Source: CANMXU01 sp052030545 (lineage in GTDB: Bacteria; Pseudomonadota; Gammaproteobacteria; Enterobacterales; Alteromonadaceae). Taken from it: a DNA stretch of 64,000 nt. Under the pieces are notes generated by a model, which saw nothing but the letters and a program-made list of their open reading frames with translations, was not told the DNA's origin and ran no database searches. Where the stretch lies: contig NZ_JBPDIH010000001.1 in the NCBI RefSeq assembly GCF_052030545.1, positions 124,001-188,000 of the forward strand, in the 5' to 3' direction. Positions 1 to 8,050 of this stretch are shown here, in pieces. A program made the translations under genes and the position numbers. The first letter of the stretch is position 1. Every line of letters begins with the position of its first letter.

Positions 1-711
1 AACTAACTCAGGTAAATTACTTAGCTTGCCACGAAATACTTGCTGTTCAGGTTGTGTGCCTCGGCGAATAAGCGCAGCAGGTGTATCTGCATTACGGCCA
101 TGTTTGATTAACTGTTCAGTAATTTTAGGTAAGGTATTAATCCCCATATAAAAGACAACGGTTTGGCTGTCACTTGATAGGCTTTCCCAAGGTAAGTTTA
201 ATTGACCATTGTTTTGAATATGGCCAGTAATAAAGGTACAGCCTTGCGCAACACCTCTGTGCGTTAACGGAATGCCTGCATAAGTTGTACAGCCAGATGC
301 GGCTGTGATCCCTGGGCAAATATGACAGCTAACACCATTTTCAAGTAGGTATTCTGCTTCTTCACCGCCACGACCAAAAATAAATGGGTCGCCGCCTTTT
401 AATCGCAATACTTTTTTACCAAGTTTAGCTTGGTCAACTAACAGCTGATTAATTTTATCTTGTGGCACACAGTGTTTAGCTTGCTCTTTACCAACATAAA
501 AATTTTCTGAGCCTTCTGGTAATAGCGCTAAAATTTCGTCGCTTACTAAACGGTCGTAAACGGTAACTTCGGCTTGCTCGATAAAACGTAATGCGCGTAG
601 CGTTAATAATTCTGCATCACCAGGACCTGAACCAACTAAAGCTACTTCACCACTATTTAAAGTTGCTTTGCTTGATAATTTCATTGGTTTTGTTAACTCT
701 TGTATTGTCAT
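1..711 (-). CDS. nirE: Uroporphyrinogen-III C-methyltransferase NirE/CobA type, 3' part beyond window
   Basis: This is a SUMT-family enzyme that methylates uroporphyrinogen III twice with SAM to give precorrin-2, the entry step to siroheme and heme d1. About 237 residues are visible and the frame is open to base 1, so the C-terminus lies outside. Family motifs seen are GSGPGD (residues 27-32), YDRLVS, the GGDPFIFGRGGEE loop, PGITAASGC and the YMG segment. There is no CysG-type dehydrogenase/chelatase part in the visible sequence. The start is the ATG at 709-711. It follows nirJ by 128 bp on the same strand, and a TATAAT-like hexamer (791-796, minus) in that gap could give it an extra promoter. 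NirE rather than a general CobA is inferred from the nir context. Confidence 0.9.
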   Translation of the reverse strand, partial: MTIQELTKPMKLSSKATLNSGEVALVGSGPGDAELLTLRALRFIEQAEVTVYDRLVSDEILALLPEGSENFYVGKEQAKHCVPQDKINQLLVDQAKLGKKVLRLKGGDPFIFGRGGEEAEYLLENGVSCHICPGITAASGCTTYAGIPLTHRGVAQGCTFITGHIQNNGQLNLPWESLSSDSQTVVFYMGINTLPKITEQLIKHGRNADTPAALIRRGTQPEQQVFRGKLSNLPELV

Positions 712-839
712 TTTTTAATCACCTAGTTTACCGCGTTGCACTCTGTTGGTGCGTTTTTTAATATAGTCATCATATAACTGTGCGGTTGTTATTATACTGC
801 TTTTATCTTATTTAGTTATAAGTATGTCAGTATTTATTG

Positions 840-2045
840 TTAAAGCTCTACTATTTCGATGTCATTATGGTTTTGTGTTGATGCATTTGCGGCAATGACA
901 CCAATTTCATCATCATTTAAGTAACAGCCAGGATCTTCTGCCCATGCATCCCCAGACTGCGCAAACGCTCTAGTGCGTGTATTACCGCCACATATGTTAA
1001 GAAATTGGCATTGGGCACAGCGTCCTTTAACGGGACGAGGAGATTGCCTAAATCCTAGCATCAGCTCATCTTGGGTATTTGCCCAAACGTCAGAAAATTT
1101 TTCACTTTTCACATTACCAATTGGATGATTCCACCAATAGGTGTCTGGGTGAATAGTGCCAGTATTATCTATGTTAGCAACATTCACGCCACTGGCATTG
1201 CCACCCCAATTAATTAAGCGCTGTTTTAGATTCGCGACTCTATTTGGGTGTGCTTGGCCAAATTTTTTCTCAGCCCATTGCAGTAAAAATGGACCGTCAG
1301 CGTCATTATTACCGGTAACAAAGTCTGAATCTCGGCCTTGTTCTATATGTGCCCATGCGCGTTCGTACAACATTTCCATCGCGTCTTTGGTCATTTTAAA
1401 CATTGCGTCGTTTTCAGCATTGCGTTTACCGCGGCCAGAGTAATTTAGATGAGATAAATAAAACTTATCAACCTCATTTTCTTCCATTAAATCTAACATT
1501 GCCGGCAAGTCTTTGAAGTTATCTTTAGTCAGACATAGTCTCATGCCGACCTTAATACCTGCTTCTTTACATAAACGAATGGCATGCATTGAGGTTTGGA
1601 AACTGCCTTTTTGACGGCGAAATTCGTCGTGAAACTCTTCTAAACCGTCGATACTAATGCCGACATACTGATAATTTGCTGCTTTAATTTGTTCAATATT
1701 ATCTTCGTTAATTAAGGTGCCGTTTGTCGATAATGCGACATAAAAACCTTTATCTTTCGCGTATTGGGTAATTTCAAAAATATCGGGGCGAAGTAAAGGC
1801 TCACCACCAGAAAGAATAAGTACTGGCACATGAGCAACTTTTAAATCATCAATAGTTGCTTTGATTTGCTCGGTACTTAACTCGTCTTTAAAATCAATAT
1901 CGAGTGATGTTGAATAACAGTGTTTACATTGCAAGTTGCAACGACGGATTAAATTCCAGATCACTACTGGACCTGGCATTTTTCGTGCCTTAGGCACTGG
2001 ACTGTCATCTTGCATAGTCGATAAAAGTTGTGAGATTCGAAACAT
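840..2045 (-). CDS. nirJ: Heme d1 biosynthesis radical SAM protein NirJ
   Basis: NirJ is the radical SAM enzyme that replaces the two propionate side chains of didecarboxysiroheme by oxo groups on the way to heme d1. At 401 residues it fits the family. The N-terminal CxxxCxxC cluster motif is visible as Cys36, Cys40 and Cys43 (RRCNLQCKHCYS). It is followed by a GGEPLLRPD SAM-binding segment. A C-terminal cysteine-rich SPASM-like region runs from about residue 343 (GRCAQCQFLNICGG) to the late Cys of PGCYL. The start at 2045 has a GGGGCGA-like ribosome site just upstream. It lies 27 bp after nirH in the same operon. Confidence 0.94.
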   Translation of the reverse strand: MFRISQLLSTMQDDSPVPKARKMPGPVVIWNLIRRCNLQCKHCYSTSLDIDFKDELSTEQIKATIDDLKVAHVPVLILSGGEPLLRPDIFEITQYAKDKGFYVALSTNGTLINEDNIEQIKAANYQYVGISIDGLEEFHDEFRRQKGSFQTSMHAIRLCKEAGIKVGMRLCLTKDNFKDLPAMLDLMEENEVDKFYLSHLNYSGRGKRNAENDAMFKMTKDAMEMLYERAWAHIEQGRDSDFVTGNNDADGPFLLQWAEKKFGQAHPNRVANLKQRLINWGGNASGVNVANIDNTGTIHPDTYWWNHPIGNVKSEKFSDVWANTQDELMLGFRQSPRPVKGRCAQCQFLNICGGNTRTRAFAQSGDAWAEDPGCYLNDDEIGVIAANASTQNHNDIEIVEL

Positions 2046-2072
2046 AGTTCGCCCCTTGTTTTGGTTGCGTGC

Positions 2073-2648
2073 TTAAAGTTTACCGTCAGCAGTTGCGTTA
2101 TTTTGATTAGTTTCTGGCGCTTTTTTATTTTTAAGCCGTAAACCGGTTTTCTTTAAAATTTTTGTACTTGTTAGCATGTTGTAGCTTTTTACATCGTCGC
2201 CGCGATCTTGCAGAACATCAGCGAGTAAATCTTTGATTTGCGCTCGGTATACTTCAATTTCTTCAGGTGTTTTACCGTGCACCATGGCAAATAAATTAAA
2301 ATTCCAATTTGGTAATTGGCGCGGACGTAAATAACAGTGACTAACAAAAGGTAATTTTCCGACAGCATCGCCAAATTTAGAGGCTTGTTCATCGTCGATA
2401 TCCCATACCGTCATACCGTTAAACTTATAGCCCAACTTATAGTGATTCGGCACCGCTGCAATGCGTCTGATAATGCCGCGAGCAAGTAAATCACGTGTCA
2501 TCGCTAAAACGTCATCAACACTAATCTTTAATTTTTTTGCTATGTCATGATACGGCTGAGCGACGACAGGCATGCCGTTTTGTGTCAGCAGCACGTACTC
2601 TCTTTCAAGCGGCGTAAGTGCGTTAGACTGGCAAGTAGAGACCGACAT
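2073..2648 (-). CDS. nirH: Siroheme decarboxylase subunit NirH (Lrp/AsnC-like)
   Basis: This is one of four AsnC/Lrp-fold proteins that act as siroheme decarboxylase, producing 12,18-didecarboxysiroheme. It has an N-terminal winged-helix region (about residues 12-65), then a ligand-binding half with WDIDD, CYLRPRQLPNWNFNLFAMVHGK. The 191 residues include a Lys/Asn-rich tail of about 20 residues beyond the domain. It is most like nirL in the same operon. Its start overlaps the end of nirG by 26 bp, which suggests translational coupling. The assignment as H rather than D, L or G rests on gene order matching the Pseudomonas nirDLGH arrangement. Confidence 0.88.
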   Translation of the reverse strand: MSVSTCQSNALTPLEREYVLLTQNGMPVVAQPYHDIAKKLKISVDDVLAMTRDLLARGIIRRIAAVPNHYKLGYKFNGMTVWDIDDEQASKFGDAVGKLPFVSHCYLRPRQLPNWNFNLFAMVHGKTPEEIEVYRAQIKDLLADVLQDRGDDVKSYNMLTSTKILKKTGLRLKNKKAPETNQNNATADGKL

Positions 2649-3123
2649 AAAACTCTTCCTCTTTAGGTACGTTTAAAACACTCAAGCCTGTTTTGGCTTC
2701 AATATCATTAACAACTTGAGCAATTTCTTGCTCAGTTTCTGTGGCGATAACAAACCACATATTAAATTCGTGGGTGCGTTTATAGTTGTGAGCGATTTGC
2801 TCAAAGCTATTGACAATGTCATTTACTTCATCAAAACGTTCTTCTGGCACCGCAATTGCGGCTAAGGTAAAGGCGCCACCAAGACATGCGGCGTCAAACA
2901 TTGGGCCAAAGCGCGATAGTATTTTTTGTTCGAGTAAGTTGTTTATTTTATCGATGACAATGCTTTCGCTGCTGTTCACTTCTTCTGCTACTTGCGCAAA
3001 CGGGTTTTCGCACACTGGCAAACCGTGTTGTAATAAATTAATTAGGTTGCGATCTAGGCTATCTAATTGATAGCCTTGCTCGGTATTTAGCGCAGTGTTG
3101 TGTTGTTTTTCGGCTATGGTCAT
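2623..3123 (-). CDS. nirG: Siroheme decarboxylase subunit NirG (Lrp/AsnC-like)
   Basis: This 166-residue AsnC/Lrp-like protein belongs to the siroheme decarboxylase set of heme d1 synthesis. The winged helix at about residues 20-75 is followed by RFGPMFDAACLGG, a run of TLAAIAVPEERFDEV, and HNYKRTHEFNMWFV. These blocks align closely with nirD but not with nirL or nirH. The start shares one base with the nirL stop (a TAATG junction), and the end overlaps nirH, so the four small genes are tightly coupled. It presumably works as a heteromer with one of the L/H-type partners. Confidence 0.87.
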   Translation of the reverse strand: MTIAEKQHNTALNTEQGYQLDSLDRNLINLLQHGLPVCENPFAQVAEEVNSSESIVIDKINNLLEQKILSRFGPMFDAACLGGAFTLAAIAVPEERFDEVNDIVNSFEQIAHNYKRTHEFNMWFVIATETEQEIAQVVNDIEAKTGLSVLNVPKEEEFYVGLYLPV

Positions 3124-3653
3124 TATTTGGCGATCCTTTTGCGGTATCTCGCGCCATTTTGTTTAAACGCTTTATTGCTAAACAACACATCTTTATTGAT
3201 GTGGTTAAGCTCAAGTTGTTCGCTAATATCACGAATTTGCTGTTCAACTACTTCTCGGCTTTTTCCATGGATCATGCAAAATAGGTTGTATGGCCAATCT
3301 GGCAGGCGGCGAGGGCGCTGATAACATAAAGAAATCTCTTTGCGTTTTGCAAGTTGTGAGGCAATTTTATCAACTTGACTGTTTTCAATATCCCATACCA
3401 CCATAGCATTGGCGGTATAACCAAGCTGACGATGTTTAACCACAACACCAAAGCGTTTAATTAAACCTTCTTCTCGCCATAATGCTATTTGCTCTAGAAC
3501 TTGTGCTTCATCAATACCGATCTCTGCTGCAATCTCTTGATATGGGTGAGTACAAACGGGTAAACCTTTTTCCAAGCGCTCACGTAACATTAATTGTGCA
3601 GCGTTGCTTAGCTGTGCCGTACTGTCTTGTGGTAAAACCTTGTGTGCGTGCAT
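3123..3653 (-). CDS. nirL: Siroheme decarboxylase subunit NirL (Lrp/AsnC-like)
   Basis: This is a siroheme decarboxylase subunit of 176 residues with the same two-part AsnC/Lrp layout as its neighbours. Blocks IKRFGVVVKHRQLGY, MVVWDIEN and CYQRPRRLPDWPYNLFCMIHGK mark it as the L/H type; the His residues in these blocks are the kind implicated in siroheme binding and decarboxylation in this family. It begins 3 bp after nirD ends and its stop overlaps the nirG start by one base. The name is assigned by position in a nirDLGH-like order. Confidence 0.87.
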   Translation of the reverse strand: MHAHKVLPQDSTAQLSNAAQLMLRERLEKGLPVCTHPYQEIAAEIGIDEAQVLEQIALWREEGLIKRFGVVVKHRQLGYTANAMVVWDIENSQVDKIASQLAKRKEISLCYQRPRRLPDWPYNLFCMIHGKSREVVEQQIRDISEQLELNHINKDVLFSNKAFKQNGARYRKRIAK

Positions 3654-3656
3654 TGC

Positions 3657-4139
3657 TTAGTTCTCCAAACCGTGATTTGTGGGTTGGCTAAAGTCGACAT
3701 CAAAAGATAAGTCGATGTGATATGAAGCTTCCATTGGTAAGACTAATACGGAAAGCCCCGTTGCTTGTTCAATTTCGGCTAACGTATTGTTGAGCGCAAG
3801 CCAGTCGCTATCGGTTACGACAAACCATAGGTTAAAGTCGTGTTCACGTGCATAGTTGTGGTTAACTTGCTCGAACTTATTCACTTTTTCGGCAATTTCA
3901 TCTAGTTGCTCTGGTGGCACGGCAATCGCTGCTAATGTGCTTGCCCCTGCTTTTTTATGATCAAATACCGGTCCAATGCGAGAAAGCACATTGTTGCTCT
4001 CGAGCTCTTTAAAAGCTGAAATAACCTCATTTTCGCTTGTGTTTAATTCATCAGCGATGGTTTTAAAAGGCTCAGATGTCAGCGGAAAACCTTTTTGGTA
4101 GCGATTAATTATGCCTTGCTGTAATGGTGATATTTGCAT
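3657..4139 (-). CDS. nirD: Siroheme decarboxylase subunit NirD (Lrp/AsnC-like)
   Basis: This is the first of the four AsnC/Lrp-like siroheme decarboxylase subunits, 160 residues long. The N-terminal winged helix (about 5-60) leads into RIGPVFDHKKAGAST, LAAIAVPPEQLDEIAEKVN and HNYAREHDFNLWFV, nearly the same blocks as in nirG. It starts 2 bp after the nirF stop, so it is surely co-transcribed with nirF. Pseudomonas keeps D and L as separate genes, as here, whereas some denitrifiers carry a fused nirDL. Confidence 0.88.
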   Translation of the reverse strand: MQISPLQQGIINRYQKGFPLTSEPFKTIADELNTSENEVISAFKELESNNVLSRIGPVFDHKKAGASTLAAIAVPPEQLDEIAEKVNKFEQVNHNYAREHDFNLWFVVTDSDWLALNNTLAEIEQATGLSVLVLPMEASYHIDLSFDVDFSQPTNHGLEN

Positions 4140-4141
4140 AA

Positions 4142-5362
4142 TTACAACCCTATGTGGTGTGCACGGTTGGTAAAGAAAATACCACTGGGGCTTTTCGAAT
4201 TTAGTGTTTTTAACAGCTGTTGCGTTTTAGTGTCGTAAACTTGAATTTCGTTGTTATCTCTAACCGACATCCAAACGTGCTCGCCGCGAGGCGTGAATTC
4301 CATATGTAATACCGCAGGTCCAGGTTGAAGTGTATTCACTAACTCAAATGTCTCAGTGTTAAATACCTGAATCGTATTATTTTCTGGGAAGGCAAAGTTG
4401 ACCCAAATTTGACGATTGTCAGGTTGCGCCATTACAAAAATTGGCTGGCTGTGGGCGTTAATTTCGGCTACTTGTTGCCAGGTTTTAGTATTAACAACCA
4501 ATACCTTATGCTGGCCTACAGCAGGTACAAAGGCAAAATCTCCTGCCATTGCCCAACCTTCTAAGTGCGGCATTTTATAAACAGGCAGTTTCTTATCGCC
4601 TTTACCGTAATCTTTTAAGATGTGTTGCACGCCTTTTTCAAGGTGCCATAAATCAAGTAGCGCCATACCGTCTTCGCCAAAAAGTCCTGCGATGTAATAT
4701 CTGCCATCAGGGCTGATTAACGCGTCGTATGGAAATAAGCCAATATCACTAAACTTGGTTAAGGCTAATTCGCCTGTTGAAAAGTCGGCGATCCAAATCT
4801 CATGACTGTCGAATAAGCTAAAGACAAATTTTTGACCGGGGGCGTCAACTAAGCCAACCACTTTTGAACGAACAGGTGTGCCATCTTTATTGGCGGGTTT
4901 ATGGGTAAGTACACTGGCAGGAATAGTCGCGACAAGTTCGAGTGTCTCGCTGTTAAATACTTTAACGCCGCCGGGCGTGTAGTTTGACACCGCCACTAAC
5001 TTTCCGTCTTGGCTAATCGCGCCGCCAATACTGTTACCTGATTGAATAATGCGTTTGTCGATTTTGTCGGTTAATACATCAACTTTTGTTAGTCCGCCGT
5101 CACGTCCAAAAACATAGGCATAACGTTGATCGCGTGAGAACACAATTGACGCATGAGATAAATCACCTAAACCGTCAACTTCACTAATAATTTCTTTGCT
5201 GGTGTGATTAACCACTTGTACTTGACCAGTAGCTCTTTCAATTATTACACCTAAGTCGCCAGTTGGACGAAGTGTGGCTTTTGAATCGGTTGTGATCGTG
5301 CTACAGGCTTGTAATGCCAATACGCAAAATGCACCAATAAATAGCTTGAATTTATTGTTCAT
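4142..5362 (-). CDS. nirF: Heme d1 biosynthesis protein NirF, exported lipoprotein
   Basis: NirF is the periplasmic beta-propeller protein of heme d1 synthesis, reported to act late, dehydrogenating dihydro-heme d1. At 406 residues it begins with a lipoprotein signal ending in LQAC (lipid-modified Cys20), followed by a run of propeller blades with repeated GxxxAVSNYTPGGVKVF and WIADFSTGE-like strands. The lipobox agrees with the lipoprotein form described for Pseudomonas. The start lies inside the end of nirC (11-bp overlap). A periplasmic propeller of this type also resembles the d1 domain of NirS, but no N-terminal cytochrome c domain is present, so it is not NirS. Confidence 0.9.
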   Translation of the reverse strand: MNNKFKLFIGAFCVLALQACSTITTDSKATLRPTGDLGVIIERATGQVQVVNHTSKEIISEVDGLGDLSHASIVFSRDQRYAYVFGRDGGLTKVDVLTDKIDKRIIQSGNSIGGAISQDGKLVAVSNYTPGGVKVFNSETLELVATIPASVLTHKPANKDGTPVRSKVVGLVDAPGQKFVFSLFDSHEIWIADFSTGELALTKFSDIGLFPYDALISPDGRYYIAGLFGEDGMALLDLWHLEKGVQHILKDYGKGDKKLPVYKMPHLEGWAMAGDFAFVPAVGQHKVLVVNTKTWQQVAEINAHSQPIFVMAQPDNRQIWVNFAFPENNTIQVFNTETFELVNTLQPGPAVLHMEFTPRGEHVWMSVRDNNEIQVYDTKTQQLLKTLNSKSPSGIFFTNRAHHIGL

Positions 5363-5702
5363 TCTTAATTCCCTGTCTTAATTGTTTTATCAGCCATTGA
5401 GCCTCTTGTTCGGTTAACAAGCCCTGCCAAGGAGGCATTGCAGTACCGGGGCGACCCATAAGTATGGTGTTTTGCAGAAATAAATCGGGCTTACCTTGTA
5501 GGTTTTCAGGCAGTAGCGCAGGTCCTAGGCCACCTTTAAGTGTCATACCATGGCAAGAGCCACAGTCTTGTTTTAATAGATGAATTAGCTGGCTTTGACG
5601 TTTTGAGTCTAATGGGGTTGGTGCGGTGTTAGCTGAACAAGAAAAAGCAGATATTGTTAACGTGAAAAAAACGAATGTCGGTACAATTCGATTCAATAAC
5701 AT
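5352..5702 (-). CDS. nirC: Exported c-type cytochrome, NirC-like
   Basis: This is a small monoheme cytochrome c of 116 residues. A signal peptide covers about residues 1-24. The heme motif CGSCH is at 47-51 and the likely axial Met89 lies in TAMPPW. In Pseudomonas, NirC is a periplasmic cytochrome coded between the nitrite reductase genes and nirF, and it can pass electrons to NirS. The position directly before nirF supports the same name here. It is the first gene of the operon, with a GGGAG ribosome site 8 bases upstream of the ATG and FNR-type boxes further up. It could also be a generic class I cytochrome recruited to the operon. Confidence 0.8.
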   Translation of the reverse strand: MLLNRIVPTFVFFTLTISAFSCSANTAPTPLDSKRQSQLIHLLKQDCGSCHGMTLKGGLGPALLPENLQGKPDLFLQNTILMGRPGTAMPPWQGLLTEQEAQWLIKQLRQGIKNEQ

Positions 5703-5812
5703 GCCTTGCTCCCAAAATTTTTATTGTAAATTTAATGGCTGTTACCTTATCAAAAGTGATTTTTTATTTGCTTGTCGAAGATCATGCTTTAGAAGTTTTG
5801 CTCAGTGAATAA

Positions 5813-5826
5813 TTGATTTAAATCAA
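5813..5826. promoter_or_regulatory. Perfect FNR/ANR/DNR-type box upstream of the nir operon
   Basis: TTGAT-TTAA-ATCAA is a perfect 14-bp dyad matching the FNR-family consensus TTGAT-N4-ATCAA. Its centre is about 117 bp upstream of the nirC start codon, so a promoter using it at -41.5 would give a leader of about 75 bases. It implies control by oxygen limitation or nitric oxide. The palindrome fits either strand, but the nir operon is the obvious target. Confidence 0.85.
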
Positions 5827-5841
5827 TTGAGATAAAGATAT

Positions 5842-5855
5842 GTGATTTATGTCAA
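5842..5855. promoter_or_regulatory. Second, imperfect FNR/CRP-family half-matched box
   Basis: GTGAT-TTAT-GTCAA has one mismatch in each half relative to TTGAT-N4-ATCAA, and its centre is 29 bp from the perfect box. It could be an auxiliary FNR/NNR site, a weak CRP site, or chance similarity. Confidence 0.4.
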
Positions 5856-6030
5856 AAATATCGAGAGATTTGTTAACAGGAGGTGTGTATGAGGATAATT
5901 TTTATTCTTTTTATAGCTTTTTTGTCTTGAAGAGACAACTTTTATAATAGAAATGTTATTATTTTTAAATCGAAGAAATTGATATTAGCAGTGTGTTTCA
6001 CGCTGTTAAGCGGATTAAATGGAGCATTAT

Positions 6031-6708
6031 ATGAACAATTTAGTTGTAATTACCGGAGCAAATCGTGGTATAGGTTTGGCACTTAGTCAGCAATTTTTAG
6101 CGCAAGGAGATAAAGTTGTTGCCCTGTGTCGAAAGACATCGACCGAGTTAACTCAATTAGCCGCAACGAACGAGCTAAAAATAGTTGAAAACATTGACGT
6201 GGCAACAGCACAAGGCATTGATAACTTAACCACTGCTTTATCAGGCGTACAAGTTGATGTTTTAGTATGTAATGCTGGTATTTTACGTGATGAAAGTTTA
6301 ACTGATTTTAATACGGAGACAATTCGTGAGCAGTTTGAAGTTAATGCCTTGGCGCCATTATCTGTTGCTCATGCATTGCAAACGAACTTAGTGTCCGGCA
6401 GTAAAATCGCGATGATCACTTCCAGAATGGGTTCTATTGAAGATAATACGTCAGGCGGCCGCTATGGCTATCGAATGTCAAAAGCTGCGCTTAATATTGC
6501 TTCGGTGTCTTTAGCGAAAGATTTAGAAGGCTCAGGCATTGCCGTAGGTATTTATCACCCAGGTTATGTGCAAACGGATATGGTTAATTACGGCGGTGAT
6601 ATTTCCTCGAATGAATGTGCAGGCAAATTAGTTAGCTTGATTAATTCATTAACAATGGCAGAGAGCGGAGTGTTTAAACACTCTAATGGCAGCTTATTAC
6701 CTTGGTAG
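6031..6708 (+). CDS. Short-chain dehydrogenase/reductase (C-factor/carbonyl reductase-like)
   Basis: This is a classical NAD(P)-dependent SDR of about 225 residues. The cofactor motif TGANRGIG is at the N-terminus, CNAG stands in place of NNAG, and the catalytic YRMSK (YxxxK) follows GGRYG. The substrate is unknown; the closest look is to the CsgA/sniffer-type carbonyl reductases. The ATG at 6031 is preferred over the in-frame ATG at 6019 because GGAG (6021-6024) sits 6 bases before 6031 and overlaps the upstream ATG. It is divergent from the nir operon and followed 9 bp later by the alkyltransferase-like gene, with which it probably forms an operon. Confidence 0.88.
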   Translation: MNNLVVITGANRGIGLALSQQFLAQGDKVVALCRKTSTELTQLAATNELKIVENIDVATAQGIDNLTTALSGVQVDVLVCNAGILRDESLTDFNTETIREQFEVNALAPLSVAHALQTNLVSGSKIAMITSRMGSIEDNTSGGRYGYRMSKAALNIASVSLAKDLEGSGIAVGIYHPGYVQTDMVNYGGDISSNECAGKLVSLINSLTMAESGVFKHSNGSLLPW

Positions 6709-6717
6709 GGATTGTAT

Positions 6718-7071
6718 TTGACTACCGAAAATGAAAAACGCATTTGGCAAACCGTGCAAGCGATCCCGTTTGGTCGCGTCGCTTGCTACGGCCAGATTGC
6801 CGATCTTGCTGGTTTGCCCGGTCGAGCGAGGTTAGTGGGGCGATGTTTAGCGAGTGTGCCGAAACAAGGCTGGCAAGGCAAAGCTGTGCCTTGGTATCGT
6901 GTTATCAATTCACAAGGAAAAATATCGTTGCCTGCGGGGAGCGAAGGTTTTATACGACAAACACAATTGCTGCAAGACGAGCAAGTCGTTGTCATAGGCA
7001 ATAAAGTTTCATTAAAAGTCTTCCAATGGCAACCTGACTTACATGAGCTCTTATTTCATCTCGATTATTGA
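6718..7071 (+). CDS. Alkyltransferase-like protein (ATL, MGMT-family DNA-binding)
   Basis: This is a short protein of the MGMT C-terminal domain family, which binds O6-alkylguanine in DNA. The active-site motif PCHRV of true alkyltransferases is replaced by PWYRV, so the acceptor Cys is lost. That is the mark of alkyltransferase-like proteins, which flag lesions for nucleotide excision repair instead of repairing them. The fold signature GRVACYGQIADLAG and GRARLVGRCLA is intact. The start is non-ATG: TTG at 6718 has AGGG (6707-6710) at a good distance, whereas the TTG at 6712 is too close. Confidence 0.85.
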   Translation: MTTENEKRIWQTVQAIPFGRVACYGQIADLAGLPGRARLVGRCLASVPKQGWQGKAVPWYRVINSQGKISLPAGSEGFIRQTQLLQDEQVVVIGNKVSLKVFQWQPDLHELLFHLDY

Positions 7072-7130
7072 TAAACCTCGAAAGAGCAACTGCCCCTAGC
7101 ATCTAGATTCGTTAAAATTAAAACATGTGT

Positions 7131-7158
7131 TTGACTTTGCTGAGGGGATCTTGATAAT
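7131..7158 (+). promoter_or_regulatory. Sigma-70 promoter for the alpha/beta hydrolase
   Basis: TTGACT (7131-7136) and GATAAT (7153-7158) are separated by 16 bp and lie about 40 bp upstream of the hydrolase start. This is a good match to the vegetative consensus. Confidence 0.6.
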
Positions 7159-7195
7159 AACTTATCTTTTATTCTGGTCTGATGAGTGAGTCAAG

Positions 7196-7984
7196 ATGAC
7201 AGCTAAACAACAAACAATGCCGGGTGTCTATGTTAACGGTAGTGGCCCTGCCATTGTGTTATTGCATAGTTCATTAAGCAGTGCCAAGCAATGGCTACCT
7301 TTAGTTGGTATGCTAAAAAACACGTTTACACTGATAAATATTGATATTTTGGGCTATGGCAAAGCGCCGAAGGTAGCAGACCCAACTAATTATAATTTTG
7401 ACGTTGAAATTGACCGAATTAATTTAGCGATAAAGCAGCTAATTGGTGAGCAAAGTTTTCATTTAGTGGGGCATTCGTGTGGTGGCGCTATTGCCTTAAA
7501 GCTAGCCGTTCAAGCGCCTGAAAAGCTGTTGTCGTTGTCATTATTTGAGCCTGTGGCATTTCATTTGTTTGAACAAGGCAGTGAAAACAGGCAATTGGCC
7601 GACAGCTTTGCTGATAACGTCGCTAATAAAGATAATGTTGCTGCTGCCATTGCTTTTACTGACTTTTGGAATCAAGCGGGTTTTTTTAATGCGCTACCGG
7701 AAAAAATGCAGCAATTAATGGCGGCAGATATGCCAAAAGTTAATTTAGACTTTATCGGTTTGATTAGTGAACAATACCTACTTAATGATTTAGCAGCTAT
7801 TAATTGCCCAAGTGTAATTATGACTGGCGAGTATAGTCCAGCGTTAAGTCGAGATTTAGCAAAAATGATCGCAAACGATTTACCTAATGCAAAAGAGAAA
7901 AGTTTTAAAGCAGGTCATATGGCGCCAATTTCACACGCTCAAGATGTGCAAACTTATATAGGTGAGTTCCTTAGTTCGTTATAA
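7196..7984 (+). CDS. Alpha/beta-fold hydrolase
   Basis: This is a 262-residue soluble alpha/beta hydrolase. The HSSLSSAKQW segment near residue 24 forms the usual oxyanion region. The nucleophile elbow is GHSCGG with Ser94, an acid is likely near MTGEYSPAL, and the His is in KAGHMAPISHA near the C-terminus. No signal peptide is seen. The substrate cannot be predicted from sequence; relatives are annotated as esterases, haloperoxidase-like enzymes or BioH-like enzymes. It is a single gene with its own promoter, convergent with the small heat-shock gene. Confidence 0.85.
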   Translation: MTAKQQTMPGVYVNGSGPAIVLLHSSLSSAKQWLPLVGMLKNTFTLINIDILGYGKAPKVADPTNYNFDVEIDRINLAIKQLIGEQSFHLVGHSCGGAIALKLAVQAPEKLLSLSLFEPVAFHLFEQGSENRQLADSFADNVANKDNVAAAIAFTDFWNQAGFFNALPEKMQQLMAADMPKVNLDFIGLISEQYLLNDLAAINCPSVIMTGEYSPALSRDLAKMIANDLPNAKEKSFKAGHMAPISHAQDVQTYIGEFLSSL

Positions 7985-7997
7985 CGACCATAAAAAA

Positions 7998-8023
7998 GCC
8001 CTGTCAAAGACAGGGCAAAAAAA
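7998..8023 (-). terminator. Rho-independent terminator of the small heat-shock gene
   Basis: GCCCTGTC and GACAGGGC (7998-8005 and 8009-8016) form a perfect 8-bp stem with a 3-base loop. Read on the minus strand it is followed by a T-run (complement of 7992-7997). The A-rich flanks on the plus strand mean it does not terminate the hydrolase gene well. Confidence 0.75.
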
Positions 8024-8050
8024 CAAAGGGGGAAAACATGTCAGAGAGGT

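Noticed and set aside
4142..5362. NirF as cytochrome cd1 nitrite reductase NirS
   Set aside because: It has the propeller but no cytochrome c domain (no CxxCH) and has a lipobox, so NirF fits.
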